The translations under genes and the position numbers were made by a program. Of a stretch of 64,000 nt of DNA, positions 52,313 through 64,000 are shown in pieces. The DNA lies in NCBI RefSeq assembly GCF_024679095.1, contig NC_066518.1, positions 6,726,610-6,790,609 of the forward strand, read 5' to 3'. The notes beneath the pieces were generated by a model. The model had not been told where the DNA came from. It saw only the letters and a list, made by a program, of their open reading frames with translations, and did no database searches. Position 1 is the first letter of the stretch, and each line of letters starts with the position of its first letter. The DNA is from Eriocheir sinensis (Eukaryota; Arthropoda; Malacostraca; Decapoda; Varunidae).

Positions 52313-52355
52313 GAAAATAGTTGATGTGCAAGTTAGCAGCGTCTGAGAACACTGA
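52313..52355 (-). repeat. Dispersed-repeat end fragment
   Basis: AATAGTTGATGTGCAAGTTA, then GCAGCGTCTGAGAACAC, matching the complement of the left end of the 200-bp dispersed family (compare 44941-44970). Confidence 0.5.
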
Positions 52356-52610
52356 CCTCTCAAACCTTATCTACTTTAGCCTCGCGTCCTTCACTATTTA
52401 TTTCGTTAAAGAAACTTGGTTGGCCGATTTCGTCTTCTATTATCGAGGGGGGTGGGATGGGGGGAAAGGGAGAAGTTACGAAGGAGAGCAACTGACGACC
52501 GGGAATAAGTTACGACCCGGTGGAAGTTACGTCGTCTCTTGGGATGCGCCGGGAGAGAGCTGGGGTCGGACCTTGGATATCAAACCTGAGCGAGTCTGTG
52601 GGTCGCATTA

Positions 52611-52815
52611 TAAGACATTTCGCCGCCCAAGAACACATATTTGACAAGCCTTTCGTAGGAGTTGTGGGCATTTCTAGAAGTAGCTTTCCTTTTAATGACC
52701 CTGGTGGTAGTGGGACCCTTCTTCTGTACCGTGAACCTGAAGAAACACTCATTAGAATCCGACTGACCCCCTCTTTGACCTCTATAGAAATGGCTGATGT
52801 GAGAAGCGAACGTGT
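52611..52815 (-). repeat. Dispersed repeat, about 200 bp (copy 4, inverted)
   Basis: AAGACATTTCGCCGCCCAAG to AATGGCTGATGTGAGAAGCG; same order of blocks as 44941-45138 on the other strand (AAGCCTTTCGTAGGAGTTG, TGACCCTGGTGGTAGTGG). Confidence 0.75.
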
Positions 52816-52943
52816 CTTATAATGCCGACCTGTAATTCCTCGGCCACACCTGTCACGCGGCTGCCAGGTAGACTTCTTCCACCCGTCACCTGCCGCCCCC
52901 CACACCTCCTCCCTGCACACCTTACCTTACCTTTCCTCTGTGT

Positions 52944-52947
<4 letters not shown>

Positions 52948-52991
<44 letters not shown>
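52948..52991. repeat. (GT)n microsatellite
   Basis: About 21 uninterrupted GT units. Confidence 0.95.
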
Positions 52992-52992
<1 letters not shown>

Positions 52993-53082
52993 TGATGGTG
53001 GTGGAAATTGTTTTATATTATAACGAGTGATTAATTTGTTTTCGATAGTCTGTTTGTTTGTTTGCTTGCTTGTTTGTTTAAT

Positions 53083-53228
<146 letters not shown>

Positions 53229-53334
53229 AGACCACAACAAATAACCCAATAACACACACAGGTGACAAAGAACAGGTGTGGAGGGAGGTGGAGCGGCAGA
53301 GGACAGGTGAAACGAGGCACCAAAAACAAGCAGA

Positions 53335-53610
53335 CCGTCGCCTTCTTTACCCGCCGGAGCTGCCTGAGTAATACCCGGCCAGTTGTCACAGTCCCGGCGA
53401 TCCTTTTTGCCTCTCCAGATAGGAAGGACCAAACCCCTTTTCCAGTCAGGAGGAACGGGGACGCGCTGCCACACTGCAAATAGGATCACACACGAGCCGC
53501 GGATCATGGCCCAGCTTTCACGAACTCCACGCTTGTTAAACACACCTTTCACGACCCTCTGCTTCGCCCTAGCCTCCATCACCTCGGCGAATGTGGCTAT
53601 GGTGTCGCTG
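53335..53610 (-). mobile_element. LINE RT N-terminal fragment
   Basis: The complement reads FAVWQRVPVPPDWKRGLVLP and then IWRGKKDRRDCDNWPGIT. This is the start of many non-LTR RT domains (iW....vP.dWkrg.vvPi.KgKGdr.dc.NyRGItll). It is open through but ends before the catalytic boxes. Confidence 0.75.
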
Positions 53611-53630
53611 GGTTGGGCTGGGCTGTGTAG

Positions 53631-53633
<3 letters not shown>

Positions 53634-53682
<49 letters not shown>

Positions 53683-53997
53683 TGACTCGCCGTGAAGAAA
53701 AGTATCTGCAACCCTTACCTCTTTGTGGCAGAATCCTTGTCAGGGCGGCACAATGCATGTAGACTCCTGCTCACGTATTCCGCCTGGTTTTCTCCTTTCC
53801 CAATCTACCCAGCGGCTGATTGCAGGTATAGGCTGACACCGCAATCAAGGTGTACATGGAAAGAAGGGACGCCGAGCACCACCGCGGTTCTGTGTCACTA
53901 ACTACAAAGCTGCAAAGGGTCGAGTCAGCGCCGCGGGAGAGAACGAAAAAGCCAACATGAAAGGCGTTAGCGAGCCACCAGAAACAGGCTGACCCCG

Positions 53998-54059
<62 letters not shown>

Positions 54060-54060
54060 C
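53634..54060. repeat. Two (GT)n arrays
   Basis: (GT)n at 53634-53681 and 54000-54058. The 320 bp between them hold no recognisable gene. Confidence 0.9.
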
Positions 54061-54189
54061 TTGCTTCATCACGTATAATACACAACTGGACCTGCATTTC
54101 TGGTTAGTCTGCGCTCGGTTGCTTATTTATTTACATCCGTGCGCTGACCGTGTTGTGTCCAAGGGTTCGAGAGTTGCAAGGTAGCTACA

Positions 54190-54990
54190 AGGGGGGGAGT
54201 TACACGGGGGGGGGGGGTACACGGGGAGAGGTAAGGTATACGGGAGGATAATACGAGGCAGCAGGAGGATGAAGGGAATAAGGAAGAAAGGCGAGGAGGA
54301 GAGGAAAGCCGTAAGAGCAGAAGGGAGGAAGGGATGCGAGACGGAAGGAGTAAGGAGAAACAGAGGAGGAAGGTAGGGAAGCAAAACGAAAGCATAGCAC
54401 GGCGGAGAGGAGGAACAGAAGGTGAGGAAAGGGAGGAATGAAAGATAAAGACAGGAGGAAGAGGAGAAAGGTAGGGAAGACAACGAAAGCATAGCAAGGT
54501 GGAGAGGAGAAACAGAAGGTGAGGAAAGGGAGGAATGAAAGATAAAGACAGGAGGTAGTGGAGGATGAGGAGAAGGGGGAATGGAAGATGAGGAGAGGTG
54601 AGGGAACTGAAAAACAAAGAGGGAAAGGAACGCGGGAAAAGGACAGAGAGAAATAAAGGGAACGAAGGAAGAGGAGCAAATAAGGAAGAGGATAGAGAAT
54701 ATTACAAAAGGGCCGGAAGAAACGAAAGGCAAGGAGAGGGAGGAAAAGGAGATAAGGACGGAGAGAAATGGAGGATATAAATAAACGGAGGAATGGAAAC
54801 ACACGAACGAGGCGGAGGAGGAGGAGGAGGAAGAGGTCACGGCGAGAAAGGGAGAGGAAGAGAACCTATGGAGGAGATCAGAACGTGGAGAGCGATGCAG
54901 AGTGTGGAAGAGGAGGAAGAGGTCAGGTCAGGGCGGTACGGGATGGAAGGAAGAGGTCAAGTCGGGGCGGGGCGAGGCGGAAGAAGGCGT
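54190..54990. repeat. Purine-rich tract with roughly 110-bp tandem units
   Basis: AGGAAAGGGAGGAATGAAAG and ACAGAAGGTGAGGAAAGGG recur about 111 bp apart (54418-54445 and 54529-54546). Very long S/P/L-rich minus-strand frames are artefacts. The last 250 bp pass into G+C-rich GGTCGGGGCGGGGCG repeats up to 55040. Confidence 0.85.
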
Positions 54991-55145
54991 GAGGCGGGTC
55001 GGGTCGGGGCGGGGCGGTGTCCAGAGAGCGGGGCGTGTTGATTGGTATCGAGAGGGTGCTGCGGGTTGCGTGTCGAGGGTCTGAATTCCGCCGCCGCCGC
55101 TGGAGGGTGGAAAGGTCTTGTCCCCTTTATACCTGAGGCGAGGTC

Positions 55146-55460
<315 letters not shown>

Positions 55461-55465
55461 GGTTG

Positions 55466-55468
<3 letters not shown>

Positions 55469-55561
<93 letters not shown>

Positions 55562-55600
55562 GAAAATAAACAAACAAACAAACAAACAAACAAACAACAA
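55469..55600. repeat. (CA)n then (AAAC)n
   Basis: (AC)n 55469-55560 followed by (AAAC)n at 55568-55594. Confidence 0.95.
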
Positions 55601-55748
55601 CATAACGTAGGCTTGAATAATAGTTGCTTACCATTAGTTTTGTTTCTTCCATTAAGTAAAAAAAAAAAAAAAAAAAAAAGAGTTGCTAATATATTTTTCC
55701 CTCTGTTTTTCGACTTGGTTATAATGTTCGCTTGGGTGACTTTCTATT

Positions 55749-56270
55749 GTTGTTGTTGTTGTTGTTGTTGTTGTTTTTGGTAATCGATGTAAATGTCGTT
55801 CTTGGCTTGAGTGGTTCTTATATTTGGGTCTTCTCCTTGCGGTAATGGTAGGAATAGAGGTGTTTTGGGTGTGACAGTAGTAGTTATAGAAATGGTGGTG
55901 GCGATAGTGTTGTTAGTATTGGTAAGGATTATACATGTTACGAGCGGCGTTGGTTATGGTAGTGGAAGTGGATTGGTGGTATTGGTGCTGAGAGTGTTGG
56001 TATAGACAGAATGATAGTGGTGGTGGTGGTGGTGGTAGTGATGGTGGTAGTGGTGGTGTTGGTATCGTTGTTGTTGTTCGTGGTGTTGGTGCAAGTGGTG
56101 TTGGCGTTGGTAGTAGTGGTATTGGTGTTGTTGGTGTTGTTGGTGTTGGTGTAAGCGGTGTTGGCGTTGGTAGTGGTGGTATTGGTGGTGTTGGTGTTGG
56201 TGGTGTTGGCGTTGGTAGTGGTGGTATTGGTGGTGTTGGTTGCACTGGTGTTGTTGGCGCTGAAGGGTGT
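55749..56270. repeat. (GTT)n and GGT/GTT minisatellite
   Basis: (TTG)n 55749-55776, then from 56000 a degenerate GGTGTTGGTGTTGG-type array with higher-order units (GGTGTTGGCGTTGGTAGTGG repeated at about 56097, 56157 and 56201). Confidence 0.9.
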
Positions 56271-56306
56271 GAACGTAGGCTCTTGAATACTGCATCTCTT
56301 GACACT

Positions 56307-57330
<1,024 letters not shown>

Positions 57331-57339
57331 GAGGGAACA

Positions 57340-57828
<489 letters not shown>

Positions 57829-58102
57829 TAATAATACGAATAATACGGAAGGACAGACAAAAAAAAAACGAGATAAAAGTAAAGTCACAATAAGGATCAA
57901 ACTCAGAAGTCAAAATGGAAGGAAAAAACAAACAAAAAACAAACAAACTTAATATAGGAAGTTATTGGAAGGACAGACAAGATGGAACGAGACGGGATGG
58001 AAAGGGAGAAGAAAGGAAGAAAGGGAAGGAGGGAGGGAGGGAAAGAAGGGAGGGAGAGAGGAGGGGGAAAAAAAAAGATTGTATAGGTATCCACAGGTAA
58101 CG

Positions 58103-58110
<8 letters not shown>

Positions 58111-58154
<44 letters not shown>

Positions 58155-58251
58155 GGGGGGTGAGTGTGTGCGTGCGTGTGTGATACTTTGGTAAATGGAT
58201 AAGCTTGTTGGAGTGATTGGTAAAGCCTTTTCTCTTTATGGGTGTCGGTGG

Positions 58252-58298
<47 letters not shown>
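58111..58298. repeat. Two (GT)n arrays
   Basis: (GT)n 58111-58151 and 58252-58297. Confidence 0.95.
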
Positions 58299-58439
58299 TT
58301 AAAGGAAATAGCTCATCGAGGAGAGGAAGCAAAAGAGGTGAAAGAGAAGGAAAGATAAAAAAAAAGAGAGAAAAGACAGAGAAAGGAAGACAGCCGAGTT
58401 GAAATTGTATCTCACTTGTCTGTATGTGTTCGAGAAAGA

Positions 58440-58985
58440 GAGATAATGGCGGTAAACAAGACAGAGGAAGAACAATGGGAAGAAAAAAAAAGGTGTTTGC
58501 AAAAAGAGATAGCAAGGGGCGAGAAAGAAATGCCAAAAAAGACAAAGGGAGGAAAGGAAATGGAGAAGATTTGAACGCCAGAGAAGATAAAAAAATGGAA
58601 GAAAAGGAAAATAAGTCCACAAGAAAAGAACAATGGGAAGTAAAAAGGTGTTTGCATAAAAAAAAAGATAGCAAGGGACTAGAAAGAAATGCAAAAAAAG
58701 ACAAAGGGAGGAAGAGGAAATGGAGAAGATTTGAACACCAGAGAAGATAAAAAAAGGGAAGAAAAGAAAAATAAGTCCACAAGAAAAGAACAATGGGAAG
58801 AAAAAAGGTGTTTGAAAAAAGAGATAGCAAGGGGCGAGAAAGAAATGCCAAAAAAAGACAGAAAGGGACGAAGAGGAAATGGAGAAGATTTGAACACCAG
58901 AGAAGATAAAAAAAAAAAATGGAAGAAAAGAAAAACAAGTCCACAAGAAAAAAAGTAGACTCGAAAATGATGTAGAAAAGTACCA
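58440..58985. repeat. 160-bp tandem repeat, about 3.3 copies
   Basis: The unit is marked by GAACAATGGGAAG, at 58468, 58628 and 58788. Other landmarks repeat at the same spacing: AGATAGCAAGGG(G/A)C(G/T)AGA, AAATGGAGAAGATTTGAAC and AAATAAGTCCACAAGAAAA. A/G-rich; the minus-strand Phe/Leu/Ser-rich frame is an artefact. Confidence 0.93.
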
Positions 58986-59275
58986 AAAAAAAAGGAAATA
59001 AAGTCAGTGAGCATATATTTTCGACATTATTTTCACCGGAGAGAATGACAGACCGAGAACGAGAAAGAGAAGAAACGAAAATACAAAAGAAAAATATGAC
59101 AAAAAATCACAAATATATATAAAGAACAACAGGAAAAAAGAACGGTAGCACGAGGAATATTTCTATTACCTCTTTTTTTCCTAAATTCCCAGTTTTCCTT
59201 TACCTCACGAACGGCCGGTGGACACACATACATACATACATTCGTGAGCGTTTTATTGCGTGTGTACGTGACTGG

Positions 59276-59312
<37 letters not shown>

Positions 59313-59830
59313 CGGAGGTACCCTTAGCACATGTCTGCGTGTTTGAGGCAAATGGTCTGCCACGTACAGCGCAAGGCAGCAAGCGAGAAAAGACCAAAAA
59401 AACAGGAAATAAATAGCTGGAGAAGCGACATAACGGCACTAGACCTTCCTTCCATTTTGACTTCTGAGTTTGATCCTTTTTATGAGTTTACTTTTATCTA
59501 ATTTTTTTTCCTGTCCTTCCGTATTATCAATCTTTTTTTTACATCTCCAATCCATCGTTGTATCACTGTAACATGTTTCTTTTGGCTTACACTCAGTTTC
59601 TATCCTCAACCGACTGGATTTCTTGTTTGTTTTATTTTCCTCAGAATCTCAATGTTTCTTTTTTTTTTCTGACCTTCATTTTTGTTTTCTCTTTTCGTGA
59701 CCCGTCGTCGTCGCTTCCGTCATTTATTTACTTTATTTTTGCGTCTTTCTCACTTCCTAAGATATTTACATAAACCTACAAAGGCGGGACAGCAGTGACA
59801 CAGACAGGCTGACAGACAGACAAGTAGGCA

Positions 59831-59886
<56 letters not shown>

Positions 59887-60100
59887 GAAGCAGTTAGCAC
59901 ATAAGAATTATAAACAAAACAAAAAAAAACATCAGTGTGGTAGAAATGGTGGTGGTGGTGGTGGTGGTGGCGTTTGTGGAACCTAAGCAAACGAAACCAA
60001 ACAAACACACACAAACATTAAAAAACACCGTCCAGCACAAACACAAAATGAATCCCACACAAAGCGGCGAATGTGTGTGTGCTTGTACATTCGCAAACAC
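58986..60100. other. Intergenic with short (CA)n arrays
   Basis: (CA)n at 59279-59310 and 59830-59882, (GGT)n at 59950-59970. No gene recognised. Confidence 0.45.
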
Positions 60101-60114
60101 CTAAACTGTTGATG

Positions 60115-60360
60115 AGTGGGGTGGCTATGGTTAGTGGTTAGTGGTGATGGCTGTGTGGATATTGTTAGTGGTAATGGTTGTGGATATGGTTAGTGGTAAT
60201 GGCTATGGTTAGTGATAGTGGCTGTGGTTAGTGGCAATGGCTGTGGTTAACGGTACTGGCTGTGGTTGTGGTTAGTGACTATGGCTGTGGTTAGTGGTTA
60301 CTGGTAATGGCTATGGTTAGTGGTTAGTAGTAGCGGCTGTGGTTACTCGTAATGGTTAGT
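60115..60360. repeat. GGTTAGTGGTAATGGCTGT minisatellite
   Basis: About a dozen degenerate units of 18-24 bp built from GGTTAGTGGT, AATGGCTGTGGTTAGTGG and TATGGTTAGTGG. Confidence 0.88.
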
Positions 60361-60539
60361 GTGTTCTGTACAAAATGGTTACTCTTCGGCGGAAACAATG
60401 AATATGGAAAACGGAAAATTATATAAAAAAACAACAACAACGAATACAACTACATACAATACACCTATCATTGTGCTTTTGGTTTTAATGGTTGGCAGCC
60501 TTTTTTGCACGAATATCCTGTGATTCTCTGTGGGTTTGT

Positions 60540-60970
60540 TGTAATGGAGTGGGAGGGGAGGGGAGATAAGGGGGGACAAGGAAAGCGATGAGAGGAAAGG
60601 AACAAAGAGACAGAAGAAATGGGAAACGAAGGATAGAGAGGAAAGAAGGAAGGAAAGGAAAAGGTAAAGAATCGAGAGAAGGAGAAACAAGAAAGGGAAC
60701 AATGAAAACGGAGATTGACAGAAAGGAAGGGGAAAGGCGATTCTTAAAAGAGGGGAGAGTGTTGGATGGGGGTGAAGGGGAAAGGGGACAAGAGGAGGCT
60801 GGGAAGGGGAGGAAAGAGTAAAGAGAGAGGCCTGCATGGACACTCGGGAAGGAGAAGAGGAGAGAGGAAGGGAGGCTTATGATTTGGGGAGGTGTGTAAT
60901 AATGTGTTTGGTGTGTGGAAAGATAAGGAGGTCGAGGAGGAGGAGGAGGAGGAGGAGGAGGAGGAGAGGA
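60540..60970. repeat. Purine-rich tract ending in (GGA)n
   Basis: GGAAAG/GGAGAA-rich plus strand, ending in (GGA)n at 60935-60965. No gene. Confidence 0.85.
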
Positions 60971-61067
60971 GTAAAATAAAAAGAATACCGTTGTGGATAT
61001 GTGTTGGATCTTAAATGGAACAGTGGCATCTGGTTACCTAATTAAGGCTTTAGCAGTGAATGGTGTG

Positions 61068-61070
<3 letters not shown>

Positions 61071-61132
<62 letters not shown>
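61071..61132. repeat. (TC)n microsatellite
   Basis: Uninterrupted TC, 62 bp. Confidence 0.95.
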
Positions 61133-61134
<2 letters not shown>

Positions 61135-61264
61135 GGTCGCTCAAAACACAGATATGAATTATTACATTAGTGGACGAATTGTCTTGGTGTGCGTGGCTTG
61201 GCGGGGCGTCGTGTGGCAAGACTCTTGGACGCCGGTGAGGACAACCTTTACAACCTTTTAGACA

Positions 61265-61570
61265 ACAAGAGAAATGCGAGGAAATTTATACGTGAAGAAT
61301 GTTTTGGTACGCGATCTGGTCCGTTGATGTGTGTTAAGTGTACAGACTGCTGATAAGATTTATACAATGAAAATGCAAGGAAATGGACCTGAAGAATGTT
61401 CTGATACGCGATCTGGTCTGTTGATGTGTGTTAAGTGTGTATAAGGACTGCCAAGGGGGAAGAAAATCGTGAAAATGCGAGGAAGCTTATGTGGCGAATA
61501 TTTTGTGTAAGCGATCTGGTCTGTTGATGCGTGTTATGTGTATATAGGTATTGCTTAGGAGAGGAATATC
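61265..61570. repeat. Tandem repeat type I, three copies of about 110 bp
   Basis: Three diverged copies of GAAATGCGAGGAAATTTATA, then GAAGAATGTT, then ACGCGATCTGGTC(C/T)GTTGATG and TGTGTTAAGTGT. Non-coding. Confidence 0.85.
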
Positions 61571-62190
61571 GTGAAAATACATTGTTGATCTTCTTGAAAA
61601 TAGTTGCAGTTCAGTTATTGCTCTCCAGAGGTCTAAAGTACATGTTTTGCTTGTGTTTGATAGGCGTGACATCTGCATTTCTTTGAGTACTGCCAAGAAG
61701 AAGAATATTAAGAAAATGCAATGTTTGTCTTCTTGAAAATAGTTAAAACTCGATTATTGCTCCGCAGAGGTCTAGAGAAAATGTTTTGTTTGTTTTGACG
61801 GTCGAAATATCTGCACTTTTTTTGAGTATTGTTAAAATTGAGAGCTTCGTGAAAATACAATGTTAATCTGCTTGAAAATAGTTGCAGCTCGATTATTGCT
61901 CTACAGAGGTCTAAAGAATATGTTTTGTTTTGACGGGCGTGACATCTATATTTCTTTCAGTACTTCGGAGATTGAGAGTTTCGTGAAAATGCAACGTTGA
62001 TCTTCTTGAAAATAGTTGCAGTTGGATTATTGCTTTGCAGAGATTTAAAGAATATGTTTTGTTTGTTTTGATGGACGTGATATCGCGAAAAACCAACGTT
62101 GATCTTCTAAAAAACTGTTGCATCTCGATTAATGCGCTGGAGAGATTTAAAGAATATGTTTCGTTTGTTCTGATTTTTGTGACATCTGCA
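61571..62190. repeat. Tandem repeat type II, five copies of about 125 bp
   Basis: Five diverged copies marked by GTGAAAATAC, GTTGATCTTCTTGAAAATAG, TTGCAG.TC.ATTATTGCTC, CAGAGGTCTAAAGAATATG and TTTTGA..GGCGTGACATCTG. They follow the type I copies directly; the GTGAAAAT(G/A)C start is shared, so type II may have grown out of type I. Confidence 0.88.
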
Positions 62191-62669
62191 GGTCTTTTGA
62201 GTCTTTCATTTTAATGTTGAAAACTTTTTAAAATTTTTGTAACGTACGTGTTCGTGAAATATGTTTGTCCAGCGCGCATTTTAATTTGTCTGTGTGTGTG
62301 ACTTTTCATTTCTGCATTTCTAAAGAAGCAACTATTTTCGCGTATTGTTATTTATTTTATAAGCAGCAGTACTTTTCTTTGATATTTACATTTGATTATT
62401 TTTGCAGTGTGTGTATTCTGTCTATTATAGTGAATCCAAGGCTACTAAATTCTTGCTGGTTTACTTATTTTATTTATTGTCAGTATTGCTTTGTTGTTGT
62501 TGTTGTTGTTGTTGTTGTCTCCGTGGGCGTCCGTGGATCTCCGCACACACTCACCCACACCCACGACACACTCGGCTACACCCTAATTAGGACTCTATTG
62601 TGTGGTGTGTGTGTGTGCGTATGTGCGCGTGTGTGTATGTGTTAAGAGTGTAGCGGGAACCAGCCCTGC

Positions 62670-62770
<101 letters not shown>

Positions 62771-63149
62771 GTGCAGCTGAGCTAAAAAATAACGTCGTAC
62801 ACATCAAGTAATTAACGTAAATACATCCATTCAAACGACCCGACTCAGTCAACAGCAATTTACGAAACGAAAACACACACACGTTCGTCCTTTTTTTCAT
62901 CCTCGTCGTTTCGTCGCCGAGTCTCGCGTAAACACCAACATCGCCAGTTTATAAAAGTCATATATTTTCACTTTTTACACTTAAATGTACAGCATATATA
63001 CATACTTTCACTCTCCTGTTTACGCATTTTCAGCGGAGTTGTTTTTCCTGCTTTCATATGAAGTAAGTCACTAATATGTAATGAATATCCAGTTAGGCTT
63101 TTTTGTCGGTTCCCTTTACTCTGCCGGGCGCCGCTTCAGCTGGTAATCC

Positions 63150-63560
63150 TGCACCAGTGACGTCAATCATCCTGAAGTGACGTAACAGCGGGGGTTGCGT
63201 CACTAGTACGGGCGTGGGTGTGAGCCCCGCCCTGCGACGGTCACGTGCAGAGGCGACAACAGACACCGGCATCTGTTCGAGCAGACAGGAGCGGCACAGT
63301 GATGTCTTCAGATTTTCTCTTCCTCGCGTGCCGCCCCGTCCCTGCGAGACAGTCACTCCCCAGGGTCGCCGGACAGCCTCAGGGATGCCGCCGCCAGAAG
63401 ACACAAGCGAAGCGCGGAGAGGGAGTCGAATTGCGGCGAGAAAACCGATTCTTAAAGTGCAGCGAAGAGGAGGCAGGCAGCGCACGGAAAGGAAAGATTC
63501 TAGTAGGTCTCGAGAGGCCTCTTGAGCTCACAGCACCAGCGCACCATTACGTCAGCTTCA
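63150..63560. promoter_or_regulatory. CpG-rich stretch with clustered CRE-type sites
   Basis: TGACGTCA (full CRE) at 63158-63165, TGACGTAA at 63178-63185 exactly 20 bp on, an E-box CACGTG at 63242-63247, and TTACGTCA at 63547-63554. GC and CpG content rise sharply from 63100 to the window end. Looks like a promoter or proximal enhancer; the gene it serves is not identified. Confidence 0.45.
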
Positions 63561-63733
63561 CACAGCGTGCCGACACGCCATCCAAAGCCCCGCGGCTCAA
63601 CGGCTCACGGCACCAGTATACCATTGTTAGCATACCATTGTTAGCATACCACTGCCTCTGTGCTCACGTTGCCGCTCGGCACCGCTGCTGCACCACACAT
63701 CACAGTCGTCCGTTCCCGCATTTCCAGTCTTAC

Positions 63734-64000
63734 TTCACGACTTTCCTCGTTGTAATTCTTCTCTTCTCTTCTCACAGTCTTCCATTTTCTTCGCGCACTG
63801 GAACTCAGCGTCTCAGCCTCTTGAAGTATTGCAGTGAACCTCGAAGTCACGTAATAATCACCGTAGACACCGAGACACTTTGCGAGACCTGGAGGCGGAG
63901 GCGTGGCACTCGACATCGGCCCAGAAGTGGCGGCAGCGGCGGTAGTGGTGCCAGGACGCTGCAGTGGTGGCGGGTGTTGGGCGTGCAGCGGGGGCTTAGG
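63734..64000 (-). CDS. Possible first coding exon, partial (weak)
   Basis: ATG at 63914-63916 opens MSSATPPPPGLAKCLGVYGD and continues 61 codons to NYNEESRE, where a good donor GAA|GTAAGA (minus strand, at 63733) follows. The frame is also open upstream to the window edge as a Pro/Ala-rich stretch, which may be 5' UTR. No family recognised and no second exon found. Confidence 0.25.

Noticed and set aside
63093..63485. 130-codon minus-strand frame in the CpG-rich end.
   Set aside because: GC-rich DNA is stop-poor; it overlaps the CRE cluster and shows no domain or start context.

Overview
The window is animal nuclear DNA, most likely from a decapod crustacean. The evidence is spliced genes with GT-AG introns, no bacterial gene organisation, a very high density of (GA)n, (CA)n and (GT)n microsatellites, tRNA-derived SINEs, Jockey- and CR1-like LINE fragments, Tigger/pogo- and piggyBac-like terminal-inverted-repeat elements, and an arthropod-style UDP-glycosyltransferase. 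The taxon is inferred; I ran no search.

1-13 kb: the C-terminal two thirds of a UDP-glycosyltransferase gene (+ strand, eight exons, 714-9688) ends in this window; its N-terminal exons lie upstream. Its introns hold a Tigger-like MITE (2876-3292), a tRNA-derived SINE (4452-4766) and a 1.66 kb Tigger-like element (6355-8016) that keeps a piece of transposase and about 22 copies of a 49/51-bp satellite. Jockey-type LINE debris follows at 9990-11512.

12.9-21 kb: a five-exon gene (+ strand, 12905-20903, 964 residues) that I identify as sororin (CDCA5/Dalmatian), the cohesin-protecting factor. It has KEN boxes, an FGF Pds5-binding motif and the sororin C-terminal helix ending in VVE. A CDE/CHR-like cell-cycle promoter element lies just upstream.

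21-38.9 kb: no convincing complete gene. The region holds LINE, SINE and piggyBac-like fragments, long microsatellites, local tandem duplications, copies of a roughly 200-bp dispersed repeat, and a 2-kb array of a 31-bp satellite (36147-38150).

38.9-50.5 kb: a tandem segmental duplication of about 5.5 kb. Each copy carries one minus-strand, single-exon gene of a family I do not recognise. The protein has an MGNSAT N-terminus (myristoylation-like), a roughly 140-residue cysteine-containing domain, about 31 (copy B) or more (copy A) 17-19-residue acidic Trp modules, and a short C-terminal hydrophobic segment. Copy B (46246-48516) is intact; copy A (39762-42533) is broken by two small deletions. 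A direct repeat of about 38 bp brackets each gene copy. This is the best candidate for something undescribed.

50.5-64 kb: microsatellites, purine- or pyrimidine-rich tracts, a second copy of a 214-bp piggyBac-like MITE, LINE RT debris and degenerate tandem repeats. The last kilobase is CpG-rich with clustered CRE-type sites and a possible minus-strand first exon at the window edge.

The genes do not form a pathway: a detoxification enzyme, a cell-division factor and a lineage-specific repeat-protein pair sit side by side in repeat-rich DNA.
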